This document shows positions 1 to 5,689 of a stretch of 6,950 bases of DNA, one piece after another; the first letter of the stretch is position 1, and every line of letters starts with the position of its first letter. A program made the translations under genes and the position numbers. Source of the DNA: F1-60-MAGs149 sp037133215 (GTDB lineage Bacteria > Actinomycetota > Thermoleophilia > Gaiellales > F1-60-MAGs149); contig JBAXOM010000102.1 in assembly GCA_037133215.1 (NCBI GenBank), positions 1-6,950 of the forward strand. Reading direction: 5' to 3'. The notes beneath the pieces are model-generated. The model ran no database searches. It was not told where the DNA came from and was given only the letters and a program-made list of their open reading frames with translations.

Positions 1-873
1 GGTGTACTGCGAGGGCTTGAAGCAGATCGACGTGTAGCCCTCGGCCAGCTTGCCAGGGATCGCCTGCATCGCCTCATCGAGGTCACCGGGCTGGTCGTCG
101 GCGGGGAAGTTGGGGCGAATGCCACCGATCATTTCGATCGAGTCGGGATCGCGTCCGGCGTCGGTCATGGCGTTGCGGATGTCGGTGAGGTCGTCGGCGG
201 TTGGCGTGCCGAAGGGATGAAAGCCGTGCCCGTACTCCACCAACCGCCGCAGGATCGGCCCGTGGACGTGTTGTCCACCGAACCACATCTTCGGTCCCTC
301 GGGGCGCCAGCACTTGGGCTCCACGTAGACATCGTCGAACGAATAGAACTCGCCGTGGAAGGAAGCGGGGGAGTCGGCCCAAACTGCACGCATGATCGCG
401 AGTTGCTCGTCGAGGATCTTGCCCCGCTTCTTGAATGGCACTCCCATGGCCGCATACTCCTCGTCGAGCCAAGAGACCGTTGGCTGCACCACGAGCCGGC
501 CCTCGCTGAGCAGATCTAGCGTGGCGAGCTGGGTGGCCGTGTGGAGCGGGTGGCGGAGCGGATAGATGAGAGCCGAGAGCGCGATGCGGATCTTTGACGT
601 GCGCGCCGCAATTGCACTGGCCAAGACAATCGAGTCGGGCCAGGGCGTATACGGATCCTGATTGCCGGGCGCGGCGTAGTCACGCGGATTGTCCATCCGG
701 CCGGCAGCGCCTGCCTTTGGCGTCAAGAGCACGTGATCGCTCAGCATCACGGTCTCGACGCCAGCCGCCTCGGCGTCAACCGCCATCTGCACGAGCGTGC
801 GCATGTCTCGCTCAGCAGAGAGCGTCCACTGCTCAAGGAGCACGAGGACCACGCCGGGCGTGCGAGCACCCAC
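1..873 (-). CDS. LLM-class F420-dependent oxidoreductase, partial (C-terminus cut by window edge)
   Basis: The visible 291 residues follow the luciferase-like monooxygenase TIM-barrel fold. Near the N-terminus are VVLVLLEQW (residues 8-16) and the helix EAAGVETVMLSDH ending at 47, whose S-D-H lies at the cofactor side of the barrel in this superfamily. Later come a conserved-looking stretch of HPLHTATQLATLDLLSEGRL type, then an E-Y-x-A-M-G-V-P-F-K-K-R-G block typical of F420-dependent members, and a PKMWFGG strand. Such enzymes move hydride between reduced F420 (or FMN) and an organic substrate; the substrate cannot be told from sequence. The start is taken as the GTG at 873-871, one base after the upstream glyoxalase stop. 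No clear Shine-Dalgarno precedes it, so it probably depends on translational coupling. An in-frame stop lies shortly upstream, near 898-900. The C-terminus is missing because the frame runs off position 1. Family call is strong; F420 rather than FMN use is inferred from subfamily resemblance. Confidence 0.88.
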   Translation of the reverse strand, partial: MGARTPGVVLVLLEQWTLSAERDMRTLVQMAVDAEAAGVETVMLSDHVLLTPKAGAAGRMDNPRDYAAPGNQDPYTPWPDSIVLASAIAARTSKIRIALSALIYPLRHPLHTATQLATLDLLSEGRLVVQPTVSWLDEEYAAMGVPFKKRGKILDEQLAIMRAVWADSPASFHGEFYSFDDVYVEPKCWRPEGPKMWFGGQHVHGPILRRLVEYGHGFHPFGTPTADDLTDIRNAMTDAGRDPDSIEMIGGIRPNFPADDQPGDLDEAMQAIPGKLAEGYTSICFKPSQYT

Positions 874-874
874 G

Positions 875-1264
875 TCAGTCGCCGGCGTGCTTTTCGATCA
901 GCTCGATGCGATATCCGTCTGGGTCGCGGACGAAACAGATCCGCGAGCCACCCTCGCGAATCGAATACGGCGGCTTCTCGGGGTCAATACCGATGGCGGC
1001 AAGGTTGACGAGCGTGCCGTCGAGGTCTTCGACGATGTACGCAATGTGTCCGTAACCCATACCGATCTCGTAGGGCTCGTTCTGACCATAGTTGTAGGTC
1101 AGTTCGAGTGGACGGTCTTCGGAACCCTCGGGGGCGACGTAGACGTTGACGGCCTCGTCGCGGATCGGGTAGCGCTTGAGTTCCTTGAAACCGAGCGCGC
1201 CGCAGTAGAACTCGACGGAGCGATCGATATCAAAGACGCGGTAGCAGACGTGTGCGTATTTCAT
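875..1264 (-). CDS. gloA: Glyoxalase I-like VOC protein (lactoylglutathione lyase family)
   Basis: This 129-residue protein closely matches bacterial glyoxalase I, which isomerises the hemithioacetal of methylglyoxal and a low-molecular-weight thiol to an S-lactoyl thioester in the cytoplasm. Two VOC modules are visible. The first begins HVCYRVFDIDRSVEFY (from residue 5) and ends PLELTYNYG (52-60). The second begins GYGHIAYIVEDLD (70-82) and ends FVRDPDGYRIELIE (111-124). The expected metal ligands are present: H5, E54, H73 and E121, matching the spacing of H5/E56/H74/E122 in the short Ni/Co-type E. coli enzyme. Length is normal. The oxidoreductase stop-start junction downstream leaves one base, so the two are probably co-translated. 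Upstream, 29 bp separate it from panB and contain a candidate promoter. If the host is an actinobacterium, glutathione is usually absent, so the natural thiol may be different; that is inference. Other VOC functions cannot be excluded. Confidence 0.9.
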   Translation of the reverse strand: MKYAHVCYRVFDIDRSVEFYCGALGFKELKRYPIRDEAVNVYVAPEGSEDRPLELTYNYGQNEPYEIGMGYGHIAYIVEDLDGTLVNLAAIGIDPEKPPYSIREGGSRICFVRDPDGYRIELIEKHAGD

Positions 1265-1270
1265 GCTTGG

Positions 1271-1276
1271 AGCCTA
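1271..1276 (-). promoter_or_regulatory. Candidate -10 element (TAGGCT) for a leaderless glyoxalase transcript
   Basis: On the minus strand the short panB-gloA gap contains TAGGCT, followed by exactly six bases and then the gloA ATG (1264-1262). A -10 hexamer in that position would start transcription at the A of the ATG, giving an mRNA without a leader. No good Shine-Dalgarno is present before this ATG, which fits. No clear -35 is seen 16-18 bp upstream. Confidence 0.45.
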
Positions 1277-1293
1277 GCGATTGTGCCTGCGGT

Positions 1294-2202
1294 CTAGAGC
1301 GCAGCGATGCCGAGCCCCGACTGAAAGGCTGCGAGTTCTTCGTCGGAGATCGCGTACGTGTGGCGCTCGGCCGGGAAGGCACGCGAGCGCACATCGCGGA
1401 CGTAGTGCTCAATCGCGTCCAACGAGGCCTGGTGCAGGTTGGCGTACCGCTCGACGAAGCGTGGCGACGTCCCGGAGCCAATTCCCAGGAGGTCGTGCCA
1501 GACGAGCACCTGGCCGTCCGTCGCATTGCCCGCACCGATACCGATCGTGGGAATCCGGACGCGCTCCGTGATCGCGGCGGCGATCTCGGCAGGAACACAT
1601 TCCAACACGAGGGCAAAGGCACCAGCGGCTTCGACTGCGATTGCTTCGTCGACCAACTGCAGCGCGGCCTCGGCCGTGCGCCCCTGCGCCCGAAAGCCAC
1701 CGAGCGCGGTCGCACTCTGCGGCGTCAGACCGAGGTGTCCCATGACCGGAATGCCGGCACCGGTGATCGCGCGGATACGCGACAGCGTCGGGCCTGCTCC
1801 TTCGACCTTGACGGCGTCCGCACCGGCCTCTTTGACGAAGCGTCCGGCCGCCAGGATTGCGTCGCGGTCCGAGGGCTGAAAGCTCATAAACGGAAGGTCT
1901 GCGACAACCAGTGGCGCGCGCTCGGCCTTACTCGAGCCGCGCGTCGTGGCTGCCGTCAGCACGATCATCTCATCAACGGTGATCGGCATCGTGGAGTCGT
2001 GCCCAAGCATCGTCATCGCAGCGCTATCGCCAACGAGGATCACGTCGACGCCGGCCTCGGCTGCGGCCTGGCCGCTCGGTGCGTCGTAGGCCGTGATCAT
2101 CACGATCGGAATCCCCGTCTCCTTTTGTGCGACGAGGTCCGGTAGGGCAACCTTGCCGGGTGCGGGTGTCGCTGGGGCGGGACGCCGTGGGCGGGTGCTC
2201 AT
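1294..2202 (-). CDS. panB: 3-methyl-2-oxobutanoate hydroxymethyltransferase (ketopantoate synthesis)
   Basis: PanB transfers a hydroxymethyl group from 5,10-methylenetetrahydrofolate to alpha-ketoisovalerate, giving ketopantoate, the first committed step to pantothenate and coenzyme A. The 302-residue product carries all hallmarks: MITAYD (35-40), VGDSAAM with metal-ligand D59, VADLPFMS with D102, VKVEGA (131-136) with K132 and E134, MGHLGLTPQS (154-163), LVLECVP with the catalytic-position E201, and PTIGIGAGNATDGQVLVWHDLLG (218-240). The spacing from E134 to E201 equals that between E114 and E181 in the E. coli enzyme. It is slightly long because of a Pro/Ala/Arg-rich N-terminal extension of about 16 residues before the conserved VALPDL. 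The ATG is supported by a strong AAGGAG five bases upstream and overlaps the panC stop as ATGA. Confidence 0.97.
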   Translation of the reverse strand: MSTRPRRPAPATPAPGKVALPDLVAQKETGIPIVMITAYDAPSGQAAAEAGVDVILVGDSAAMTMLGHDSTMPITVDEMIVLTAATTRGSSKAERAPLVVADLPFMSFQPSDRDAILAAGRFVKEAGADAVKVEGAGPTLSRIRAITGAGIPVMGHLGLTPQSATALGGFRAQGRTAEAALQLVDEAIAVEAAGAFALVLECVPAEIAAAITERVRIPTIGIGAGNATDGQVLVWHDLLGIGSGTSPRFVERYANLHQASLDAIEHYVRDVRSRAFPAERHTYAISDEELAAFQSGLGIAAL

Positions 2203-3059
2203 GCGTACTCCTTCGTTGAGATTTGTCTTGCAGCGCGTTCGGGCGCCGTGGGGTCGAGCACGATGTTGTCGATCAGACGAGTGGTCCCGACGTGTCCTGC
2301 GAGCAGGAGCACGGCTGGGAGAGTCGGGTCGTAGGGTCCGAGTTCAGTCGAGCGCACTTCGAGGTACTCAAGCGTCACTCCGTCGAGTGCCTTACGGCCG
2401 ATCTCCGCCAGCACCACTCCGTCGCGTTGGCCTTGGGCGTAGGCCTCCGCAGCCTGTTGGAGCGCCCGTGGAATCGCGGCTGCCTGCGATCGTTCCGTCG
2501 GCGAGAGATACGCATTGCGCGAGCTGAGAGCAAGACCGTCGGTATCGCGAATGATCGGTGCGCCAACAATTTCGATGTCAAGCGCGAGGTCCGTGGTGAC
2601 GCGTCGCAGAATCGCTAGTTGCTGATAATCCTTGCAACCGAAGATTGCGCGGCGCGGACCGACGAGTCCAAACAGGCGGACCACGACGGTCGCAACGCCA
2701 GCGAAATGACCCGGGCGGTGAGCACCACATAGCTCCTGAGCCAACGGTCCAGGATCGATCGTGGTCGAAAAGTTCGGCGGGTAGATCTCTTGAACGTCCG
2801 GAGCGTAGAGAATGTGGGCTCCGGCCTGCTCAGCGATCGCGGCATCGCCGTCGAGGTCGCGAGGGTAACTCTCGAAGTCTTCGCCCTCGCCAAACTGCGA
2901 CGGGTTGACGAAGTCGGAGACGACCACGCACGAACCATCGGTTGCGGCGAGGCGGATCAGGGAGGCATGGCCGGCATGCAGCGCGCCCATCGTTGGCACA
3001 AACGACACCGGGCCGGTGATTGCAGAGCGCAGTTCCTCGGCAGAGCGAATGATGATCAT
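2199..3059 (-). CDS. panC: Pantothenate synthetase (pantoate--beta-alanine ligase)
   Basis: PanC uses ATP to adenylate pantoate and then joins it to beta-alanine, making pantothenate. The 286-residue product has the nucleotidyltransferase HIGH-type motif in PTMGALHAGHASLI (22-35; H28 and H31), SDFVNPSQFG with Q55, YPRDLDGD (65-72), a GHFAGVATVV stretch (117-126), FGCKDYQQL with K143, D144 and Q147 (140-148), and IRDTDGLALSSRN (170-182). The offsets between K143, Q147 and S179 equal those between the active-site residues K160, Q164 and S196 of the Mycobacterium tuberculosis enzyme. Length is typical. The ATG overlaps the stop of the preceding DUF2520 gene as ATGA and lacks an obvious Shine-Dalgarno, so coupling is likely. 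Together with panB and the putative ketopantoate reductase it forms a near-complete pantothenate cluster; panD, which would supply beta-alanine, is not in the window. Confidence 0.97.
   Translation of the reverse strand: MIIIRSAEELRSAITGPVSFVPTMGALHAGHASLIRLAATDGSCVVVSDFVNPSQFGEGEDFESYPRDLDGDAAIAEQAGAHILYAPDVQEIYPPNFSTTIDPGPLAQELCGAHRPGHFAGVATVVVRLFGLVGPRRAIFGCKDYQQLAILRRVTTDLALDIEIVGAPIIRDTDGLALSSRNAYLSPTERSQAAAIPRALQQAAEAYAQGQRDGVVLAEIGRKALDGVTLEYLEVRSTELGPYDPTLPAVLLLAGHVGTTRLIDNIVLDPTAPERAARQISTKEYA
2208..2213 (-). promoter_or_regulatory. Strong Shine-Dalgarno of panB (AAGGAG)
   Basis: AAGGAG lies within the last codons of panC, five bases before the panB ATG. It fixes the panB start, and it is the best ribosome binding site in the leftward set. 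It implies that panB is initiated independently as well as by coupling to panC. Confidence 0.8.
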
Positions 3060-3805
3060 GCGTCGGGCACCAATGCAGGAGCGACCGCGGCGGCCGAGCT
3101 TGGCGATACCAGCGGCAGCAGCGCTGTCGAGAGCAGGGCGTATGCCCGGTCCAGTTGTGCGTTTACGAGTCGAAGTCGTCGACGGTGGAGCTGTACGGTG
3201 GCGAGGTCTCCACGCGCAACGGGACCCGTAGCTGCTGCAGGTATGCCCTGCGCCAACGCGTTGTCGACCGCGCGTCGGACCAGTGGTCCCAGGATCACTT
3301 CGCGCTCATCGTCAAGGCCTGCGGCGGCCAGCACCTCCATGGCGGAAACCAGCGACGGAAGCAGGAGGTTCGAGGCGAAGACGCTCGCGATGTGCGGCAG
3401 GGGTCGCAGCGCCTCGGCAACCGAAACAGGGTGCATGCCGAGCAGGTGAGCGAGGTCGCTTGCGGTTTGTGCTGTGGCTGCATCCGTTGCCGTGATTCCT
3501 GCGGCACAACCCGTCAACTGGAGATCACTGCGGTTGGGTTGAATCGTCTGCATCGGGTGCATCACGAACGCGTGCGTGTGCGGCGCAAGGGCACCGAGAG
3601 GGACCGAGCCGGACACCATGCCGACCAACGGTCCCGCGGGAATCGCCTGAGCGACCTCAGCCACTGCAGGGTCAGGAACCGCGATCAGCACGATGTCAAC
3701 ATCGTCGGTTGCCGTGCGCTCGAGCGTACTGGCGAGGCCAGCGTGGCAGGCGTGCTGATGAATTGCTGTCCCGGCGCGTCCGGGACCGATCACGGTGAGT
3801 TTCAT
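3056..3805 (-). CDS. Rossmann-like/DUF2520 protein, candidate ketopantoate reductase (PanG-like)
   Basis: The 249-residue protein opens with a dinucleotide-binding beta-alpha-beta unit: KLTVIGPGRAG (2-12) with the G-x-G-x-x-G pattern, and the later strand VDIVLIAVPD (36-45). A short HPMQT (83-87) follows. The C-terminal helical domain has SVFASNLLLP (141-150) and TGPVARGDLATV (193-204), the signature of the DUF2520 family. This architecture resembles ketopantoate and 6-phosphogluconate dehydrogenases. The gene is first in a set with panC and panB, with a 4-bp overlap to panC. No classical panE is visible. A role reducing ketopantoate to pantoate with NAD(P)H is therefore inferred, in line with PanG-type reductases described from Francisella; I recall but cannot check that PanG belongs to this same family. 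The ATG is preceded by GAGGGG five bases upstream. Family assignment is strong, the enzymatic role moderate. Confidence 0.88.
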   Translation of the reverse strand: MKLTVIGPGRAGTAIHQHACHAGLASTLERTATDDVDIVLIAVPDPAVAEVAQAIPAGPLVGMVSGSVPLGALAPHTHAFVMHPMQTIQPNRSDLQLTGCAAGITATDAATAQTASDLAHLLGMHPVSVAEALRPLPHIASVFASNLLLPSLVSAMEVLAAAGLDDEREVILGPLVRRAVDNALAQGIPAAATGPVARGDLATVQLHRRRLRLVNAQLDRAYALLSTALLPLVSPSSAAAVAPALVPDA

Positions 3806-3810
3806 TGGTA

Positions 3811-3816
3811 CCCCTC
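3811..3816 (-). promoter_or_regulatory. Shine-Dalgarno of the DUF2520 gene (GAGGGG)
   Basis: GAGGGG stands five bases before the ATG at 3805-3803 on the minus strand. It supports this start and shows that the first gene of the pantothenate set is translated from a leadered mRNA, unlike the neighbouring rightward set. Confidence 0.65.
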
Positions 3817-3840
3817 GGTGAGGATGGAGTCCTTACCCGC

Positions 3841-3846
3841 ATCGTA
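3841..3846 (-). promoter_or_regulatory. Candidate -10 element (TACGAT) for the pantothenate gene set
   Basis: TACGAT on the minus strand fits the TAnnnT pattern and would place the transcription start near 3834, giving a leader of about 29 bases that includes the GAGGGG site. A TTGCTC lies upstream (3866-3861) but only 14 bp away, shorter than the usual -35 spacing, so the -35 is uncertain. The same GGTACGAT octamer ends the window at 6943-6950. Confidence 0.4.
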
Positions 3847-3871
3847 CCGAACGTCCGCCGGAGCAAGGCGC

Positions 3872-3877
3872 TACCCT
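3872..3877 (+). promoter_or_regulatory. Candidate -10 element (TACCCT) for a leaderless fmdB-tsa transcript
   Basis: TACCCT is followed by six bases and then the ATG at 3884, so a normal -10 to +1 distance puts the transcription start on the ATG itself. The only purine-rich stretch upstream (AAGG at 3865-3868) is 15 bases away, too far for a ribosome binding site. No clear -35 is seen near 3849-3854. Confidence 0.42.
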
Positions 3878-3883
3878 ACTGAT

Positions 3884-4114
3884 ATGCCTATGTACGAATA
3901 CGCGTGCACGAAGTGCTCGCATCAATTTGAAGAACTCGTCTCGGCCTCGGGCTCGACTGTTGTCGCCTGCCCGGTCTGTAATTCCGGCAAGGTCGACAAG
4001 TTGTTCTCGACCTTTCAGCGCGTGCGCGTTGGTGGCGGCGGCCTCGAGTCTGCGCCTGCGCCGTCGGCGGGCCGTGCCGGTGGTTGCTGCGGCGGTGGCT
4101 GCGGCTGCGGCTGA
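3884..4114 (+). CDS. FmdB-family zinc-ribbon protein with Cys/Gly-rich tail
   Basis: This 76-residue protein starts MPMYEYACTKC, the hallmark of the FmdB/CxxC_CxxC_SSSS regulatory-protein family. Two CxxC knuckles, C8/C11 and C29/C32 (CPVC), should bind one zinc ion. EELVS after the first knuckle and KVDKLFSTF after the second are typical. Family members were linked by name to formamidase/amidase gene regulation in Methylophilus, but the general function is unknown. The tail is unusual: after a short Ala/Pro linker it ends in a run of Gly with four more cysteines (C68, C69, C73, C75). The frame stays open far upstream, antisense to the DUF2520 gene, but homology fixes the start at 3884; the second ATG at 3890 is possible but would lose the conserved MP. 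It leads the t6A gene set, ten bases before tsaE. Confidence 0.9.
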   Translation: MPMYEYACTKCSHQFEELVSASGSTVVACPVCNSGKVDKLFSTFQRVRVGGGGLESAPAPSAGRAGGCCGGGCGCG

Positions 4115-4124
4115 CCGAGGGATG

Positions 4125-4547
4125 ATGATCACCGTCGCCGACGGAGGCGATCTCACACCGGTCGCTGAGGCGGTTTGCGTTGGGGTTCAACCGGGCGACT
4201 GTATCTACCTGTACGGGCCGATTGGTGCAGGCAAGACCACGCTTGTTCAGAGTTGTGCTCGAAGGCTTGGTGTTAACGAACCAGTCACCAGCCCGACCTT
4301 TGCGCTCGCGCATCTCTATGACGGCACGCCGCCGGTGGCTCATCTCGACCTGTATCGACTCGGCGAAACGGCGGCTCGGGATCCCGCTGATCTGCTGGCG
4401 TATCTCACGGAGGACGTGATTGCCTTTGTCGAGTGGCCCGAATACGGGACGGCATGGTTGCCTGCGGCTACCTGCTCGGTTCAGATTGAGCTCGCGGACG
4501 ATGGCGTGCGGCAGTTCGTGATTTCCCCGGCTGCCGGTCGCATCTAG
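4125..4547 (+). CDS. tsaE: tRNA t6A biosynthesis ATPase TsaE (YjeE)
   Basis: TsaE is the P-loop ATPase that binds and resets the TsaB-TsaD complex during threonylcarbamoylation of tRNA A37. Of 140 residues, the key motifs are the Walker A loop GPIGAGKTT (31-39), the switch-like TSPTFALAHLY (55-65), the HLDLYRL strand (73-79) that carries the D75 expected near the magnesium, and FVEWPEYG (101-108) with the family's E-W pair. Length is near the family norm of about 150. Two adjacent ATG codons exist at 4122 and 4125. GAGG at 4117-4120 is one base from the first and four from the second, so 4125 is preferred; the choice affects one residue. The gene lies ten bases after fmdB and nine before tsaB. 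The frame is open further upstream across fmdB, but that part has no homology to the family. Confidence 0.94.
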   Translation: MITVADGGDLTPVAEAVCVGVQPGDCIYLYGPIGAGKTTLVQSCARRLGVNEPVTSPTFALAHLYDGTPPVAHLDLYRLGETAARDPADLLAYLTEDVIAFVEWPEYGTAWLPAATCSVQIELADDGVRQFVISPAAGRI

Positions 4548-4550
4548 GAT
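4545..4550 (+). promoter_or_regulatory. TAGGAT before tsaB: Shine-Dalgarno and/or internal leaderless -10
   Basis: The tsaE stop TAG is embedded in TAGGAT, followed by six bases and the tsaB GTG (4557). AGGA at 4546-4549 is also seven bases from the GTG and can act as an ordinary ribosome binding site. The sequence cannot decide between the two readings. The match in spacing to the elements before gloA and fmdB makes an internal promoter possible. Confidence 0.35.
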
Positions 4551-4556
4551 TACCGC

Positions 4557-5177
4557 GTGGCAACGCTGACCATTGATACGGCAACCTCGATTGCCTCAGT
4601 CGGACTCGTGGTTTCTGACGGCACGGTCGTCTCGGCCTCGCCGATTCGAGAGCAGAACGCGGCGCAGCATGTGCTCGCCGCTGTCGATCAGGTTTTGGGC
4701 GACGCTGGGCTGACGATCGCCGACATCCGCTTCGTGGCAGTGGGGCGTGGCCCGGGTTCGTTTACGGGTTTGCGTATTGGTCTCGCAACCGCCCTTGGGC
4801 TCAGCGAAGCTCTCGGTATCGCCACGATCGGTGTCGATACGCTGGCTGCATTGCTCGTAGGATCACCGTCGCCCGTTATCGCCGTCATCGACGCGCGTCG
4901 AGGCGAGGTATTTGCGCAAAGCGAGAGCATTGCTGCAGCGTCCTTCGCTCCGGAGGAGCTTTCCGCATTGGTGAAGGCTGGGGCAACGGTCGTCGGCGAT
5001 GGTGCGCTGCGGTATCGGGAGCTGTTCGTCGACGCTGGTTGCCTCGTGCCGGCTGCAGACGATGCTCTGCATTGGCCGAGCGCAGCCGTGATGAGCCGCT
5101 TGGCTCACGCGGATCCGCAGCCGGCCACCGCGTTCTATCTGCGCGCCCCCGATGCCGTTCCGGCGGTGATCGCATGA
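4557..5177 (+). CDS. tsaB: tRNA t6A biosynthesis protein TsaB (YeaZ)
   Basis: TsaB is the non-catalytic ASKHA-fold partner that dimerises with TsaD to form the core of the t6A-transferring complex. The 206-residue product begins ATLTIDTATSIASVGL (2-17), the actin-like phosphate-1 hairpin, and has the diagnostic GRGPGSFTGLRIGLATALGLSEALG (63-87). The DARRGEVFA motif (112-120) and a closing FYLRAPDA (193-200) are also standard. Length is typical of the shorter TsaB proteins. The start is GTG, chosen because it leads directly into the conserved first strand. The stop overlaps the rimI ATG as ATGA. Confidence 0.95.
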   Translation: MATLTIDTATSIASVGLVVSDGTVVSASPIREQNAAQHVLAAVDQVLGDAGLTIADIRFVAVGRGPGSFTGLRIGLATALGLSEALGIATIGVDTLAALLVGSPSPVIAVIDARRGEVFAQSESIAAASFAPEELSALVKAGATVVGDGALRYRELFVDAGCLVPAADDALHWPSAAVMSRLAHADPQPATAFYLRAPDAVPAVIA

Positions 5178-5689
5178 CCGCGACCGAAGAGTCCGTACTC
5201 GGACTTGGCGAAGATCAGCCAATCCGACTCCGTCGTCTCGGGCTCGGCGATCTGACCGGGGTGGAGGAGTTAGAACGACGCGCCTACAAGACGCCGTGGT
5301 CGAGGACGATGTTTTCGGGTGAGATCAGCCGTCCTGGATCACGTTGCTATGGCGCCTTTATCGAACGGTCCCTCGCGGGGTATCTGATCGTCGCGCGATA
5401 CACAGATGCGTGGCACGTGATGAACGTCGCGGTCGATGAGCCGCACCGCCGTCTCGGCGTCGCACGGCTGATGCTGGAGACAATGCTCCGTGAGACCGAC
5501 GGTGATGGCACCCGTGGGCATACGTTGGAGGTACGCGTCTCGAATCATGGTGCGATCCGACTCTATGAGAATCTCGGCTTCCGCCCCGCCGGCATGCGGC
5601 GGGGCTATTACACGGACGATCGCGAAGACGCACTCGTGATGTGGCGCGGCGACGGTCCGGACACAGATACCGAACCGCTCGTTCGATGA
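5174..5689 (+). CDS. rimI: Ribosomal-protein-alanine N-acetyltransferase family protein RimI (GNAT)
   Basis: RimI is a GNAT-fold enzyme that acetylates the N-terminal residue of proteins, ribosomal protein S18 in E. coli. The 171-residue sequence carries the domain in order: IRLRRLGLGDLTGVEELERRAYKTPWS (17-43), with the P-W-S typical of RimI; the strand VMNVAVDEPHRRLGVARLML (82-101), whose R92-x-x-G95-x-A97 forms the acetyl-CoA pyrophosphate loop; and LEVRVSNHGAIRLYENLGF (118-136), with E119 and Y131 at the 12-residue spacing of the E103 and Y115 proposed as catalytic in E. coli. It ends with RRGYYTDDREDALVMW (142-157). About 15 extra residues precede the core and 14 follow. The start overlaps the tsaB stop by ATGA and has no strong ribosome binding site. 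The exact protein substrate here is unknown. Confidence 0.93.
   Translation: MTATEESVLGLGEDQPIRLRRLGLGDLTGVEELERRAYKTPWSRTMFSGEISRPGSRCYGAFIERSLAGYLIVARYTDAWHVMNVAVDEPHRRLGVARLMLETMLRETDGDGTRGHTLEVRVSNHGAIRLYENLGFRPAGMRRGYYTDDREDALVMWRGDGPDTDTEPLVR

Noticed and set aside
83..472. Minus-strand 129-codon frame and similar frames over the left end
   Set aside because: These are out of frame with the LLM-class oxidoreductase, which shows continuous family motifs over the same bases in another frame running to the window edge.
1265..1293. Possible transcription terminator between panB and gloA
   Set aside because: The 29-bp gap has no stable GC-rich hairpin followed by a T-run on the minus strand.
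1252..2145. Long open frame of 297 codons on the plus strand, antisense to panB
   Set aside because: It has no recognisable domain, is rich in Arg and Gly as expected from GC-biased shadow frames, and lies opposite a panB with every catalytic residue intact.
3155..3883. Upstream extension of the fmdB frame by 243 codons
   Set aside because: The extension runs antisense through the DUF2520 gene. FmdB-family proteins begin at the conserved MPxYEY, which sits at 3884.
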